Source of the DNA: an uncultured Candidatus Saccharibacteria bacterium
Lineage (GTDB): Bacteria > Patescibacteriota > Saccharimonadia > Saccharimonadales > Saccharimonadaceae
Direction: 5' to 3'
NCBI GenBank assembly: GCA_938049075.1
Contig: CALICZ010000103.1
Span: 1-11,656 of the forward strand
DNA length: 11,656 nucleotides
The position numbers and the translations under genes are program-made. Every line of letters starts with the position of its first letter. The stretch's first letter is position 1. The notes beneath the pieces were generated by a model. The model did not search any database and was not told where the DNA came from. It saw nothing but the letters and a program-made list of their open reading frames with translations. Positions 1 to 5,715 of this stretch are shown here, piece after piece.

Positions 1-225
1 CGCAACCGTAAAGGCTGTCGTACTAGGCGTGCCATCGGGGTAGTTTGCATCAGAAACGCAAAACAGTTTCGTCCCATCGTAGTATTGGACAACGGACGTA
101 CCGTTGTCATTGGCGGTCGGCCCGAAACTCTCTGCCGACGCTGGTGCTGTATTAAACAGCAAAGATCCCGCCGCCATTGAGCCAACTGCCAATACGCTAA
201 GGATACCTACTTTTTTGAATGTCAT
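1..225 (-). CDS. Secreted protein of unknown function, N-terminal part (runs off the left edge)
   Basis: Reading the minus strand from the ATG at 225-223 gives 75 open codons to the window edge, so the C-terminal part is missing. The start is well supported: AGGAGG (235-240) lies 9 bases upstream. The product opens with a classic Sec signal peptide: a short basic N-region (MTFKK), a hydrophobic stretch (about residues 6-25) and an Ala-x-Ala cleavage site, APASA before ES, near residue 31. The visible mature part is polar, rich in Asn, Asp, Thr and Tyr, with one Cys (about residue 56), and matches no family I recognise. A surface or secreted role is inferred from the signal peptide. Whether it carries a C-terminal LPXTG-type sorting signal for the sortase at 2020-2658 cannot be seen here. 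It is transcribed divergently from enolase. Confidence 0.8.
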   Translation of the reverse strand, partial: MTFKKVGILSVLAVGSMAAGSLLFNTAPASAESFGPTANDNGTSVVQYYDGTKLFCVSDANYPDGTPSTTAFTVA

Positions 226-263
226 GGGAATAGCCCTCCTTACTGTGTAGGTGCGAAACGAAG

Positions 264-290
264 AGCGCAGGGTCACTGCTACCCTCCGCT
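264..290 (-). other. Stem-loop in the 5' leader of the secreted-protein gene
   Basis: AGCG (264-267) pairs with CGCT (287-290), and AGGGT (269-273) with ACCCT (281-285), around a 7-base loop and a single C-C mismatch. The hairpin lies between the predicted promoter (309-341) and the ribosome binding site (235-240), so it should be in the untranslated leader of about 80 bases. No U-tract follows it, so it does not look like a terminator. A role in mRNA stability or translation control is speculative. Confidence 0.4.
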
Positions 291-308
291 TCATTAACCG
301 TTGCCGTA

Positions 309-341
309 ATTATATTGTACCATGTGTGTCAGCAAATACAA
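309..341 (-). promoter_or_regulatory. Predicted promoter of the secreted-protein gene
   Basis: On the minus strand, TTGTAT (341-336) is followed by a 16-base spacer and TACAAT (319-314). An overlapping TATAAT (314-309) offers a second -10 choice. Either would give a leader of roughly 75-85 bases before the ATG at 225, which agrees with the strong Shine-Dalgarno site there. Confidence 0.5.
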
Positions 342-448
342 TGCTTGAATCTACAAAATGACCTTTTGTCAATATCCTTGTCTGGCATGAAAATTTTCGC
401 AGTTGGTTCATGCTATTTCAACGGTAATAGCGATCGCCTTCCATTCGA

Positions 449-457
449 TGGTATACT
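449..457 (+). promoter_or_regulatory. Extended -10 promoter of enolase, predicted leaderless
   Basis: TGG-TATACT (449-457) is an extended -10 element ending 7 bases before the ATG at 465. Transcription should begin at or one base before the start codon, leaving no room for a Shine-Dalgarno site, and none is seen. No good -35 is present at the expected distance, which is common with extended -10 promoters. Confidence 0.55.
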
Positions 458-464
458 AGAAGAT

Positions 465-1745
465 ATGAACAACTACTCTATCCACACCATAAAAGCACGA
501 CAAATCTTAGACAGCCGCGGCAACCCCACCGTCGAAGCGGACGTCATCCTTGCTGATGGCACGCTGGGCCGAGCGGCTGTCCCGAGCGGAGCAAGTACCG
601 GTGCGGGCGAAGCACTGGAGCTACGCGATGGTGGCAACCAGTGGACTGGCAAAGGGGTGAGCCAGGCAGTTGCCCACGTTAACGACGTTATCGCTCCTGC
701 ACTGGTGGGTCACGATGCGAGCGACCAACGAGCGATTGATAATGCAATGCTTGCTCTTGACGGGACGGATAATAAGTCTAAGCTCGGCGCTAATGCCGTT
801 CTCAGCGTTAGCCTTGCCACCGCCAAGGCCGTCGCCAATGCCAAGCAGCAACCACTCTGGCGCTACATTGCCGAGCAAACTGACAGCACACCAAGCCTTC
901 CCCTACCAATGATGAATGTTCTCAACGGTGGTGCGCACGCCGCCTTTGCGACTGATATCCAAGAGTTTATGATCATCTGCAAGGGTGCGACAACCTTTGC
1001 AGATACGCTCCGCATGGGCACCGAAATCTTCCACGCTCTTGCCAAAGTCCTCAAAGCACACGACTACCCCACCACTGTCGGCGACGAAGGTGGCTATGCA
1101 CCACGCGTCCGCCAGGGTAACCGCGAGCCACTCGCCTTGCTGAGCGAAGCGATTACCAATGCTGGCTATACCGTTGGCACAGACGTCGTCTTTGCAATGG
1201 ATGCTGCCTCAAGTGAGTTCTACCATGACGGCCGTTATGAGCTGAAGTGTGAAGGCAAGAGCCTGACTAGTAGCGAGATGATCGACTGGCTGGCTGCCCT
1301 TGTCGACGAATTCCCAATTGTGAGCATCGAAGACGGCCTGGCCGAGGGCGACTGGGCTGGCTGGCAGCAGCTCCGCCAGCGTCTCGGCGACCGCGTCCAG
1401 CTAGTGGGTGATGACCTACTTGTCACGAATACAAGCCTCATTCAACAAGCGATTGACCAAGACGCAGCGAATGCACTCCTCGTCAAGCCTAACCAAATCG
1501 GCTCTCTCAGCGAGACAATCCAAGCCGTGCAACTTGCCCAGAATGCTGGCTGGCGCACCGTGATGAGTCACCGCTCTGGCGAGACTGAGGATACTACAAT
1601 CAGCCACTTGGCAGTTGGCCTGGGTTGTGGGCAGATCAAGACTGGTTCACTCTCGCGCACCGACCGCGTGGCAAAGTACAACGAGCTACTCCGTATTGCC
1701 GAGGCAGACGAGAGTCTCACTCTCGCGCAGCCATTCAAGCAGTAG
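465..1745 (+). CDS. eno: Enolase (phosphopyruvate hydratase)
   Basis: Interconverts 2-phosphoglycerate and phosphoenolpyruvate in glycolysis; cytoplasmic, Mg-dependent. From the ATG at 465 the product is 426 residues, the normal family length, and begins with the typical ARQILDSRGNPTVE region. Visible active-site elements: the flexible loop PSGAST (40-45), GGAH (His158), GDEGG with Glu208, the metal ligands Asp246, Glu289 (SIED) and Asp316 (GDD), the catalytic Lys341 (LLVKPNQ), SHRSGE (368-373) and Lys392 (KTG). The reading frame stays open upstream to 315, but those 50 residues are not enolase-like and contain the promoter, so 465 is the start. An oddity is the segment after His158: the usual HADN(N/x) is replaced by HAAFAT before DIQEFMI. 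The gene stands alone and ends in its own terminator. Confidence 0.97.
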   Translation: MNNYSIHTIKARQILDSRGNPTVEADVILADGTLGRAAVPSGASTGAGEALELRDGGNQWTGKGVSQAVAHVNDVIAPALVGHDASDQRAIDNAMLALDGTDNKSKLGANAVLSVSLATAKAVANAKQQPLWRYIAEQTDSTPSLPLPMMNVLNGGAHAAFATDIQEFMIICKGATTFADTLRMGTEIFHALAKVLKAHDYPTTVGDEGGYAPRVRQGNREPLALLSEAITNAGYTVGTDVVFAMDAASSEFYHDGRYELKCEGKSLTSSEMIDWLAALVDEFPIVSIEDGLAEGDWAGWQQLRQRLGDRVQLVGDDLLVTNTSLIQQAIDQDAANALLVKPNQIGSLSETIQAVQLAQNAGWRTVMSHRSGETEDTTISHLAVGLGCGQIKTGSLSRTDRVAKYNELLRIAEADESLTLAQPFKQ

Positions 1746-1776
1746 TAGCCTACCTCGCCACACGACACTACTTTAC

Positions 1777-1809
1777 GCCACCCACCCTTACTTTAGGTGG
1801 GTGGCTTTT
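1777..1809 (+). terminator. Intrinsic terminator of enolase
   Basis: A perfect 10-bp stem, GCCACCCACC (1777-1786) with GGTGGGTGGC (1796-1805), encloses a 9-base loop and is followed by TTTT. It begins 32 bases after the enolase stop. The rest of the gap up to the sortase promoter (1810-1969) holds no gene I can support. Confidence 0.9.
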
Positions 1810-1969
1810 AAGACCACGCCTCCCTACTAACCTTTTCAATGCTAGCTTCTCTACTCGCGAGCCATTTCTTCAAATTACTATAAGAGATACCACTTCTACC
1901 TAGTAACTCCAGAGTCGGATTAGTACTATAGCGTGGAGCCCATCTACCAATACCATGATGGTCATGCTA

Positions 1970-1998
1970 TTGGCGTGCTGCTCCTCGTGCCGTATAAT
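1970..1998 (+). promoter_or_regulatory. Sigma-70-type promoter of the sortase gene
   Basis: TTGGCG (1970-1975), a 17-base spacer and a perfect TATAAT (1993-1998). The predicted transcript starts near 2005, leaving a short leader that contains GAGGAG (2009-2014) 5 bases before the ATG. This is the most canonical promoter and ribosome binding site pair in the window. Confidence 0.75.
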
Positions 1999-2019
1999 AG
2001 ACAGGAATGAGGAGTTATT

Positions 2020-2658
2020 ATGCTAGCAATGAATAAATCAAAGCGACAGCCGTCTACATTGCGTCGTCCAGGCACACGCCTGCCACGTATTTCGATACCA
2101 AACTGGATATTTGGCACCATCGCAGCCCTCTTTTTGCTAGCAGGGGGATATCTGCTACTACTCGCCACATCACCAATCATTGCACCGCACTTTACGAAGC
2201 CAATTACTGTAGCAACACTTGCCAAGCCTGAAGCCAAAGACAATCGTATTATCATCCCCAAGATCGGCGTTAACATTCCGTACGGTACTAATGGCAAACT
2301 CGCACTCGACCGTGGTGGGTGGTGGCGCTACCCAGACCACGGCAACCCCGAGAAGGGTGGCAACTTCGTCGTGGCAGCCCACCGCTTTAGTATCCAGCCA
2401 ACACCTGGTGGCACAGTAGAAAAATCACCATTCTTTCATATCGACAAGCTTGCCCTGGGCGACCAAATTCTCGCCGACTACCAAGGCAAACGCTACAACT
2501 ACAAAATCACCAAGAAATTTGATGTCAAACCAACCAGTGTTGAGATCGAAGCCCCAACAGAAGACGCCCGCCTGACGCTCTACAGCTGCGACTTAGGCGG
2601 TGCCAAGACTGGCCGGGTCGTTATTGTTGCCGAAAAACAAGGCGAGGTTGCATCGTAA
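2020..2658 (+). CDS. Sortase family transpeptidase
   Basis: Membrane-anchored cysteine transpeptidase expected to join surface proteins bearing a sorting signal to the cell envelope or to each other. The 212-residue product has a basic N-terminal tail, one membrane segment (about 28-52) and an extracellular sortase domain. The catalytic set is visible: His121 in VAAHRF, Cys190 in LTLYSC and Arg199 in TGRVVIV, with the usual spacing. The cysteine motif is TLYSC rather than the common TLxTC. Start chosen at 2020 because GAGGAG lies 5 bases upstream; ATG at 2029 is a less well spaced alternative. The subclass cannot be fixed by eye; length and single N-terminal anchor suit small class D/E-like enzymes. 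No substrate with LPXTG is visible in the window, though the truncated secreted protein at the left edge is a candidate. Confidence 0.9.
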   Translation: MLAMNKSKRQPSTLRRPGTRLPRISIPNWIFGTIAALFLLAGGYLLLLATSPIIAPHFTKPITVATLAKPEAKDNRIIIPKIGVNIPYGTNGKLALDRGGWWRYPDHGNPEKGGNFVVAAHRFSIQPTPGGTVEKSPFFHIDKLALGDQILADYQGKRYNYKITKKFDVKPTSVEIEAPTEDARLTLYSCDLGGAKTGRVVIVAEKQGEVAS

Positions 2659-3023
2659 GCCTTGGTGTTTTACATGTCTCAAACGCTACACCCTCCTCTT
2701 CTCTACCGTTTGCTGTAGCGTAACCGCGTGGCGTTACGTCCTACTCGCTTCATCTCCACTGTAAAACGCAGTTTTTATTCATATCAATCCTTTTGTAGTG
2801 TTGGGCTTACACCTAAGACTCTCACTTTATTTGCATCTACTCATGCTCCTGCCATTTACCTTAAGGAACACATAAAAGCATCTGCTACGTTGATACTGTG
2901 AGCTTGGATACTGGAATACATTGTCTCTTTAGATGAGAAAGGCTCATCAAGCATGCAATACTGCACACAAGGGTTTATTGCTCGCTCGGACATCTGGGCA
3001 TTCTTATCCCATACGATACATCT
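2659..3023. other. Convergent intergenic region with several hairpins and no clear gene
   Basis: This stretch separates the sortase stop from the rny terminator and carries no coding frame I can support. It holds inverted repeats: ACGCTACA (2683-2690) with TGTAGCGT (2714-2721); CGTAAC (2719-2724) with GTTACG (2733-2738), which shares bases with the first and so cannot form at the same time; and GATGAG (2932-2937) with CTCATC (2943-2948) around AAAGG. A weak terminator-like element (2758-2779, ACTG or AAAAC stem followed by TTTTTATT) could end sortase transcripts. On the minus strand, two tiny open frames (2782-2750 and 2753-2703) are discussed in the findings. Confidence 0.5.
2758..2779 (+). 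terminator. Weak candidate terminator downstream of the sortase
   Basis: AAAAC (2763-2767) can pair with GTTTT (2771-2775) around GCA, or ACTG (2758-2761) with CAGT (2769-2772), just before a run TTTTTATT. The stem is short and AT-rich, so termination would be inefficient. It is the only U-tailed hairpin found after the sortase on the plus strand. Confidence 0.3.
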
Positions 3024-3059
3024 ACAAAACAAAAACCGGCCAATTTGCTTGACCGGTTT
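3024..3059 (-). terminator. Intrinsic terminator of rny
   Basis: Read on the minus strand, AAACCGGTCAA (3059-3049) pairs with TTGGCCGGTTT (3043-3033) over 11 positions with one T-G wobble, around the 5-base loop GCAAA. The stem runs into TTTTTGTTTTG. It lies 30 bases past the rny stop. The plus-strand side of the stem is also preceded by A-rich sequence but lacks a U-tract, so it acts mainly for the minus strand. Confidence 0.9.
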
Positions 3060-3089
3060 ATCATTTGCAGGAGATAGATACGCCCGCCC

Positions 3090-4577
3090 CTATTTGGCGA
3101 ACTCGATCGCCCGTGTCTCGCGGATTACGTTAACCTTGATTGTACCAGGATACTGCATAGTACTCTCAATCTTGGTGGCAATGTCACGCGCGAGCTTGAT
3201 GGCACTCAGATCATCCACTACCTCTGGCCGGACAATGACACGCACTTCGCGCCCAGCACTAATTGCATAGGCTTTGTCGATACCACGGAAGCTGGTCGCA
3301 ACATTCTCGAGGTCGCGCATTCGCTCGACGAAGTTCTCGGCGCTCATGTTGCGCGCACCAGGCCGAGCAGCACTGGCTGCATCGCATACTCGCACAACAA
3401 TGGCCTCGGGTGTTGTAGCTTCAATATCATCGTGATGAGCCTCAATGGCGTGGCAAATTGCCTCGCTCAAGCCTGCCTTGCGCGCTAGCTCTGCTCCAAT
3501 GTGGTGGTGCTTGCCTTCCATTTTGTGCGTCACTGCCTTACCCATATCGTGAAGTAGTGTAGCGATCTTCACAGTGCGTACATCTGCTCCAATCTCTGCT
3601 GCGATTAGCCCGGCAATCTGGGCCATCTCAGTACTGTGTTTCAAGACATTTTGGCCGTAGCTCGTCCGGAACTTCAGCTCACCCACAAGGTGGAGCAGCT
3701 CCTTTGGAATACCAGCTACGCCAATCTCACGCGCCGCATCTTCACCAGCCCGCACGACTTCTTTGTCAATTTGCTTATTTGCCTTGGCCACAACCTCTTC
3801 GATGCGACCAGGGTGGATCCGCCCATCTTTCATTAACATCTCGAGGCTCAAGCGTGCCACTTGGCGACGCACTGGATCAAAGCTACTGAGGACAATCATC
3901 CCTGGCGTGTCGTCCACTAAGATGTCAACACCAGTAGCTCGCTGCAGAGCTTGGATATTGCGCCCTTCTTTACCAATGATGCGACCCTTCATATCGTCGT
4001 CGGGCAGCTTAATAGCAGTCACGGTGCGCTCGGCCGTCACTTCGCTGCTCATGCGCTCCATCGCTGTCACGAGGATCATCTGGGCCTTCTCCTCGGCATC
4101 GTCCATTGCTTCGCGCTGTAATTTATCAACCAAGCCAGTTAGGTCTTGGCGAATGTCGCGCTCGGTCATGTGCATCAGCTTACTGGCGGCGTCTTGCTTG
4201 GTGAGGCCAGCGATTTTCTCGAGCTTGGCCTGCTGCCGGCCCCGAATTTCACGGATCTCATTTTTGAGCTCATCGACTTCTGTCTCGCTCTTGCGGAGCT
4301 TCTCGCTGCGGCGATCAAGCTCGTCGAGTTTGCGATCTAAGCTCGCCTCGCGCTCGAGCAAGCGATTCTCTGTCTTTTGCATCGCGCGGCGGCGCTCATT
4401 CTCGATCCGCAGCGCTTCATCCTTAGCCTTGAGGACGATATCACCCGCTTGCTGCTTGGCCTGAGCCAATTCTTTGTCAATTGTCCGCTGGCCATTGGTG
4501 GTTTGCTGGCGATCGTAGGCGTACTTGCCACCAAAACCAAGCGCCACGCCAATCGCCGCGAAGAGTACTTCTATCAT
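3090..4577 (-). CDS. rny: Ribonuclease Y
   Basis: Membrane-anchored endoribonuclease that starts mRNA decay in many Gram-positive and related bacteria lacking RNase E. The product is 495 residues, slightly shorter than the usual ~520. In order: an N-terminal membrane segment (about 2-20), a long charged coiled coil (about 30-175), a KH RNA-binding domain with the GxxG loop in IIGKEGRN (200-207), and an HD hydrolase domain with His-Asp in LLHDMGK (343-344), HHHIG (357-361) and a further HHDD (381-384), then the typical C-terminal end YPGTIKVNVIRE. The start at 4577 follows AAAGGAA at a good distance. It lies 194 bases downstream of tsaB on the same strand and has a candidate promoter of its own (4677-4706) and a strong terminator. 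Confidence 0.97.
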   Translation of the reverse strand: MIEVLFAAIGVALGFGGKYAYDRQQTTNGQRTIDKELAQAKQQAGDIVLKAKDEALRIENERRRAMQKTENRLLEREASLDRKLDELDRRSEKLRKSETEVDELKNEIREIRGRQQAKLEKIAGLTKQDAASKLMHMTERDIRQDLTGLVDKLQREAMDDAEEKAQMILVTAMERMSSEVTAERTVTAIKLPDDDMKGRIIGKEGRNIQALQRATGVDILVDDTPGMIVLSSFDPVRRQVARLSLEMLMKDGRIHPGRIEEVVAKANKQIDKEVVRAGEDAAREIGVAGIPKELLHLVGELKFRTSYGQNVLKHSTEMAQIAGLIAAEIGADVRTVKIATLLHDMGKAVTHKMEGKHHHIGAELARKAGLSEAICHAIEAHHDDIEATTPEAIVVRVCDAASAARPGARNMSAENFVERMRDLENVATSFRGIDKAYAISAGREVRVIVRPEVVDDLSAIKLARDIATKIESTMQYPGTIKVNVIRETRAIEFAK

Positions 4578-4676
4578 GGTATTCCTTTCTCCGGATATGT
4601 GTTGTTCTTATTACATCAGACTTACGTCAGCCCACACCGGTGTTATCAAACATTAAACCTATCTACAGACTAATAT

Positions 4677-4706
4677 ATTGTATCGCGTTTTGGCTAATTT
4701 GCGCAA
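4677..4706 (-). promoter_or_regulatory. Candidate promoter of rny
   Basis: On the minus strand TTGCGC (4706-4701), an 18-base spacer and TACAAT (4682-4677). It would give a leader of about 95 bases that includes a 10-bp palindrome, ACACCGGTGT (4634-4643). The -35 match is only moderate, and rny could also be read from the tsaE promoter, since no terminator is visible between tsaB and rny. Confidence 0.4.
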
Positions 4707-4771
4707 CTGGCAATATAGCGGTCTATCTATTTACAGAGGTAACAATTTATTACCCTTATGCTTCATACTCG

Positions 4772-5161
4772 CTACTTCTTTGGCTGGGTGATATGTGCAG
4801 CTGCACCGTACTGAGGCAAGACAATGTTATCATCCTCGCCATGTGCTAGCCGCTTAAGGCAGACAGTACGCCAATCATCACTCACCGCGCCAACGATCGG
4901 GATATGCTGCTCGTGCGCAAGTGTATTAAGCACCGTCAGGCCAATCCGCAGCCCCGTAAAGCTCCCCGGCCCAGACCGCGCCCCAATGCCAGTTATATCC
5001 GCCAGTGTCTTGCCATGCTCGGCCAAGCGATCACGCAGATAAGCCAGCATATCACGTGCCAGGGTGCGACCAGCTGGCCACTCATAGCTCGTCTGAGTGT
5101 CAGTGTCATCTACCAATGTTAGCTCCACGACCATCCCCGCGCTATTCCACAAAATAATCAT
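4772..5161 (-). CDS. tsaB: TsaB, tRNA t6A modification protein (short form)
   Basis: Non-catalytic partner of TsaD in making threonylcarbamoyl-adenosine at position 37 of ANN-decoding tRNAs. The family signature is clear: GPGSFTGLRIG (64-74), followed by the LTVLNTLA helix. The product is only 129 residues against about 220-240 in most bacteria: it has the N-terminal actin-like lobe and then jumps to a short tail ending VLPQYGAAAHITQPKK, whose P-x-YG resembles the usual C-terminal end. It looks like a natural compaction rather than a break, since the stop is clean and no continuation in other frames was noticed. Its ATG overlaps the tsaE stop as ATGA, so the two are translationally coupled. 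The partner TsaD is not in this window. Confidence 0.88.
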   Translation of the reverse strand: MIILWNSAGMVVELTLVDDTDTQTSYEWPAGRTLARDMLAYLRDRLAEHGKTLADITGIGARSGPGSFTGLRIGLTVLNTLAHEQHIPIVGAVSDDWRTVCLKRLAHGEDDNIVLPQYGAAAHITQPKK

Positions 5162-5616
5162 GCCGAGACCTCCTGGAGAAGCTGGGTCGACACGGTGCCA
5201 CCAGCCTCAATATCCAGCCAGCGGACTGTCTCGCTCTGTGCAGTAATGGTGATCGTTAGGTGGTCGGGTGGGACGACATCCGCTACAGCCTGAGCCCACT
5301 CGATGATAGTCACTGTGCGAGGCTCAGCAATCGCCTCTGTCAGCTCAAGCTGCATTACCCCTGCATCGCCTAAACGATAAAAATCATAATGCGCAAGCTG
5401 AATATCATCGCGCCCATGATACAGCCGACTAATCGTAAAGGTTGGGCTTTGGATATCATCGGTAATGGCGAGGCCATGCGCGACCCCCTTAACAAGCGTT
5501 GTCTTGCCTGCGCCAATATCCCCTACTAGCACAATCACCTCACCACCGCGCAATGCCTGGCCGAGGCGTTGCCCAAGCTGTAACGTATCAGCAAGTGATT
5601 GACAGATAACACGCAT
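5158..5616 (-). CDS. tsaE: TsaE, ATPase of tRNA t6A synthesis
   Basis: P-loop ATPase that works with TsaB and TsaD in tRNA t6A37 formation. Translation from the ATG at 5616 gives 152 residues, the family norm. Seen: Walker A GDIGAGKTT (32-40), SPTF (57-60), HYDFYRL (76-82) and TIIEW (103-107, Walker B region). The frame is open further upstream to 5787, but the 57 extra residues are rich in Cys, Tyr and Arg, unlike TsaE, and contain the -10 box (5626-5631), so they are rejected. Transcribed divergently from pilB, and first gene of a minus-strand group tsaE-tsaB and possibly rny. Confidence 0.93.
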   Translation of the reverse strand: MRVICQSLADTLQLGQRLGQALRGGEVIVLVGDIGAGKTTLVKGVAHGLAITDDIQSPTFTISRLYHGRDDIQLAHYDFYRLGDAGVMQLELTEAIAEPRTVTIIEWAQAVADVVPPDHLTITITAQSETVRWLDIEAGGTVSTQLLQEVSA

Positions 5617-5625
5617 ACTGGCTCT

Positions 5626-5634
5626 AGTATAGCA
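5626..5634 (-). promoter_or_regulatory. Extended -10 promoter of tsaE, near-leaderless
   Basis: Minus strand TGC-TATACT (5634-5626) ends 9 bases before the tsaE ATG. The expected transcription start leaves a leader of only 2-3 bases, and no Shine-Dalgarno site is present in the gap. Same architecture as the enolase and PRC-barrel promoters. Confidence 0.55.
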
Positions 5635-5696
5635 CAGCCTTACCTCCGTTGATACGAATATCGCTCTATCCTCTAGCCAGCATAAGCATAATGAGC

Positions 5697-5702
5697 TACA
5701 AT
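5697..5702 (+). promoter_or_regulatory. Candidate -10 box of pilB
   Basis: TACAAT ends 13 bases before the pilB ATG, predicting a leader of about 7 bases without a Shine-Dalgarno site. No convincing -35 or extended -10 accompanies it. It lies in the 99-base gap shared with the divergent tsaE promoter. Confidence 0.4.
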
Positions 5703-5715
5703 AAGCGTAAGTACT

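Noticed and set aside
315..464. 50-residue N-terminal extension of enolase from the upstream ATG
   Set aside because: The extension is not enolase-like, contains the -10 box at 452-457, and the ATG at 465 gives the normal family N-terminus and length.
1810..1969. Possible tRNA or small RNA gene between enolase and the sortase
   Set aside because: No T-arm (GTTCRA) motif, cloverleaf or U-tailed hairpin is seen beyond the enolase terminator.
2953..3270. 105-residue open frame on the plus strand
   Set aside because: It crosses the rny terminator and runs antisense to the rny 3' end; no ribosome binding site and no recognisable features.
3763..4464. 233-residue open frame on the plus strand, rich in Ser and Arg
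   Set aside because: It lies antisense within rny, whose product is unmistakable; the Ser/Arg bias is the reverse reading of the charged coiled coil.
4739..4757. Hairpin AGGTAA/TTACC downstream of tsaB as a terminator
   Set aside because: Only about 5 bp, AT-rich, and without a U-tract on the minus strand.
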